Position numbers and translations under genes: made by a program
Assembly: GCA_021805305.1 (NCBI GenBank)
Contig: JAJZFO010000249.1
Location: forward strand, 1 to 7,057
DNA: 7,057 nt
DNA from: Actinomycetes bacterium
GTDB lineage: Bacteria; Actinomycetota; Acidimicrobiia; Acidimicrobiales; RAAP-2
Direction of reading: 5' to 3'
Part shown: one piece after another, positions 4,873-7,057 of the stretch
Layout of the letters: the number at the start of each line of letters is the position of its first letter
Position numbering within the stretch: position 1 is the stretch's first letter
The notes under the pieces: generated by a model
What the model was told of the DNA's origin: nothing
Seen by the model: the letters and a program-made list of their open reading frames with translations, nothing else
The model's database searches: none

Positions 4873-6693
4873 CTAGGAGCCCTTTTTGCGCGAGCGCGCG
4901 CGACCCGCCTGGTCCAGGATCACCTTGCGCAGTCGCACCGACTTCGGGGTCACCTCGACGGCCTCGTCGTCGGAGATGAACTCGAGCGCCTGCTCGAGCG
5001 AGAAGACCTTGGCGGGGGTGATGCGCTCAGTGTGGTCCGAACCCGACGCGCGCATGTTGGTGAGCTTCTTCTCCTTGGTCGGGTTGACGTTCATCTCGTC
5101 GGCCCGGGCGTTCTCGCCGACGATCATGCCCTCGTAGACCTCGACCCCGGGGCCGACGAACAACGTGCCGCGAGGCTCGAGGTCGATGAGCGCGTTGGCC
5201 GTGGTCGGCCCGCGACGGTCCGCCACCAACACGCCGCTCTGACGCAGGCGGATGTCCCCGAACCAGGGTTCGTACCCGTCGAAGTTGGTGTGCATCATGC
5301 CCGCCCCGCGGGTCTCGGTCATGAATTCGGTACGGATGCCCACGAGACCGCGCGCGGGGATGCGCCATTCGAGTCGCACCCAGCCGGTGCCGTGGTTGAC
5401 GAGGTCGACCATGGTGCCCTTGCGCGTGGCCAACAACGTCGTGATGTTGCCCACGAACTCCTCGGGGGTGTCGATGGTGACGTGTTCGACCGGCTCGTGC
5501 ACCTTGCCGTCGATCTCGCGGGTGACGACCTGGGGCTTGCCCACGGTCAACTCGAAGCCCTCGCGTCGCATCGTCTCGATCAGGACCGCGAGTTGGAGCT
5601 CACCGCGACCCTGCACCTCCCAGGCGTCGGGACGCTCGGTGGGCAGGACGCGCAGCGAGACGTTGCCGACCAACTCCTTGTCAAGGCGGTCCTTGACCTG
5701 GCGGGCCGTGAGGAGTTTTCCCTCGGTGCCCGCGACCGGTGAGGTGTTGATGCCGATGGTCATGGAGAGACTGGGCTCGTCCACGGTCAAGGGCGTCAGG
5801 GCGATGGGGTTGTCGGGGTCCGCGAGGGTCTCACCGATGGTGATCTCTTCGAATCCCGCCACCGCGACGATGTCGCCGGGACCGGCGCTCTCGGCGGGCA
5901 CCCGATCGAGCGCTTCGGTGATGAAGAGTTCGGTGATCTTGGCGTATTCGACGGTGCCGTCGATGCGACACCACGCGACGCGCTGACCGCGCACGAGTTC
6001 GCCGTTGACCACGCGACACAGCGCCAGTCGTCCGAGGTACGGCGAGGCGTCGAGGTTGCAGACGAGGGCCTGCAGGCCGTGGCCCTCCTCGTACTCGGGG
6101 CAGGGGACGTAGTCGGCGATCGTCTGGAACAGGGGGGTCAGGTCGCCCGAGGTGTCGGTGATGTCGGTCGAGGCCCACCCCTGGCGCGCGGAGGCGTAGA
6201 GGATCGGGAAGGAGATCTGGTGCTCATCGGCGTCGAGGTCGAGGAAGAGGTTCTCGACCTCTTCGACCACGGCCTCGGTTCGCGCGTCGGGTCGGTCGAC
6301 CTTGTTGATCACCAGGACCACCGGGAGACGCGCCTCGAGGGTCTTGCGCAACACGAAACGAGTCTGGGGCAGGGGCCCCTCGGCGGCGTCGACCAGTAGC
6401 ACCACCGCGTCCACCATGGCCAGACCGCGCTCGACCTCGCCACCGAAGTCGGCGTGCCCGGGGGTGTCGATGATGTTGATCGTGAGGTCGTGCCACTTGA
6501 CGGCGGTGTTCTTGGCCAGAATGGTGATACCCTTCTCGCGCTCCAGGTCGCCGGAGTCCATGACGCGGTCGGTCACCGCCTCGTGAGCGGTGAAGGAGCC
6601 GGTCTGGCGCAACATGGCGTCCACCAGAGTGGTCTTGCCATGGTCGACGTGGGCGATAATGGCGATATTTCGTAGGGAGGTGCGTAGAGTCAT
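4873..6693 (-). CDS. typA: Ribosome-associated translational GTPase TypA/BipA
   Basis: This complete 606-residue protein is of normal length for the family. The GTPase domain carries G1 AHVDHGKT (14-21), G2 GITI (55-58), G3 DTPGH (76-80), G4 NKVD (130-133) and G5 around YASARQGW. Then come the beta-barrel domain II (about 205-290), EF-G-like domains III and V (about 305-475) and the BipA-specific C-terminal domain ending in the conserved [12 protein letters not shown] stretch. BipA binds the 70S ribosome at the EF-G site, supports 50S subunit assembly and is needed mainly under cold or other stress. The start is fixed by an in-frame TAG two codons upstream of the ATG. Only a weak AGG precedes it; a TAGCGT hexamer (6703-6708) could be a -10 box giving a very short leader. 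It lies between an unknown gene 50 nt upstream and tRNA-Ser 23 nt downstream, all on the same strand. Confidence 0.98.
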   Translation of the reverse strand: MTLRTSLRNIAIIAHVDHGKTTLVDAMLRQTGSFTAHEAVTDRVMDSGDLEREKGITILAKNTAVKWHDLTINIIDTPGHADFGGEVERGLAMVDAVVLLVDAAEGPLPQTRFVLRKTLEARLPVVLVINKVDRPDARTEAVVEEVENLFLDLDADEHQISFPILYASARQGWASTDITDTSGDLTPLFQTIADYVPCPEYEEGHGLQALVCNLDASPYLGRLALCRVVNGELVRGQRVAWCRIDGTVEYAKITELFITEALDRVPAESAGPGDIVAVAGFEEITIGETLADPDNPIALTPLTVDEPSLSMTIGINTSPVAGTEGKLLTARQVKDRLDKELVGNVSLRVLPTERPDAWEVQGRGELQLAVLIETMRREGFELTVGKPQVVTREIDGKVHEPVEHVTIDTPEEFVGNITTLLATRKGTMVDLVNHGTGWVRLEWRIPARGLVGIRTEFMTETRGAGMMHTNFDGYEPWFGDIRLRQSGVLVADRRGPTTANALIDLEPRGTLFVGPGVEVYEGMIVGENARADEMNVNPTKEKKLTNMRASGSDHTERITPAKVFSLEQALEFISDDEAVEVTPKSVRLRKVILDQAGRARSRKKGS

Positions 6694-6743
6694 GACCTAT
6701 CTACGCTACTAGTCCGCGCACGCCACCCGTTTCTCGGCCCGAT

Positions 6744-7057
6744 TCACGCGGCGCGCGTGAGGGCGAAGCGCCGTTGGGTGACCGCCGCGCGGATGAAATC
6801 GCGCGCGCCGGCGCGCACGTTCTCCATCGTACCGTCCACGCCCAGGATGATCCCGGCGTCGGGCCACAGCCCGAGGTAGCGTCGCGGCGACCGGCCCTCG
6901 GGGTGCGCCAGGGTCTCGACCACCAAGTCACTTCGTAGGCCGGGACCAGCACTTTTACCAGGTTGACCTGACCTGATGCGCACGATCACGCGACCGTGGG
7001 GAGTCTCCACGACGACGTCGCGACGTCCGCGCAAGGTGGTGCGCGCCCCCGCCACGT
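6744..7057 (-). CDS. Unrecognised protein, 5' end at or beyond window edge
   Basis: An open frame of 103 residues runs to a TGA at 6744-6746; the GTG at 7055 may be the start or an internal codon, as the window ends there. I do not recognise a family. Residues 1-27 look like beta-strand sequence (DVVVETPHGRVIVRI), and the C-terminal half has an orderly mix of strands and helix (RYLGLWPDAGIILGVDGTME, then RAGARDFIRAAVTQRRF). No membrane segment or signal peptide is visible. Codon third positions are G/C rich except for residues 28-44, where they drop sharply while another frame looks more coding-like (see findings). It shares the strand with typA, 50 nt upstream of it, but function and operon membership are unknown. 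Confidence 0.6.
   Translation of the reverse strand, partial: VAGARTTLRGRRDVVVETPHGRVIVRIRSGQPGKSAGPGLRSDLVVETLAHPEGRSPRRYLGLWPDAGIILGVDGTMENVRAGARDFIRAAVTQRRFALTRAA

Noticed and set aside
5032..5986. Long open frames on the plus strand opposite typA
   Set aside because: They are antisense to a clearly conserved GTPase and show no family motif; such frames are expected in GC-rich genes.

Overview
This is a high-GC chromosomal window in which every gene I can support lies on the minus strand. The strong G/C preference at third codon positions, frequent GTG starts, few Shine-Dalgarno sequences and an ECF sigma/ZAS anti-sigma pair suggest an actinobacterium. An Acidimicrobiia-like lineage is possible, but that is inference and nothing here proves it. 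No mobile element, CRISPR array or gene-free stretch longer than 300 bases was seen.

In transcription order (high to low coordinates) the window holds: (a) the 3' part of an unrecognised gene (6744-7057); (b) typA/bipA, a complete ribosome-associated translational GTPase (4873-6693); (c) a tRNA-Ser(UGA) gene with encoded CCA, 23 nt after typA (4762-4849); (d) a compact six-gene cluster from 4589 to 474; (e) the 5' part of an HD-domain protein of the PhnZ-like diiron oxygenase family (1-366), which runs off the window.

The six-gene cluster is the most interesting part. In order it encodes an ECF sigma factor, a membrane anti-sigma factor with a zinc-finger-type HxxxCxxC motif, a small exported COG4315-type protein with a Thr/Gly tail, a histidine-rich sterol desaturase/fatty acid hydroxylase-type membrane oxygenase, a DoxX-family membrane protein and an isoprenylcysteine methyltransferase (ICMT)-like membrane methyltransferase. 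Four of the five junctions overlap (4 nt, about 17 nt, 1 nt, 4 nt). Only the anti-sigma/COG4315 junction has a gap (74 nt), and it carries the best Shine-Dalgarno site in the window.

The simplest reading is one sigma/anti-sigma-controlled envelope operon. An extracytoplasmic signal would release the sigma factor, which drives an exported protein plus a membrane oxygenase, a possible redox partner and a methyltransferase that may modify the same lipid or isoprenoid. The gene order and overlaps are seen directly; the shared pathway is inference. The HD oxygenase gene follows after 107 nt and has its own candidate promoter, so it may or may not belong to the same unit.
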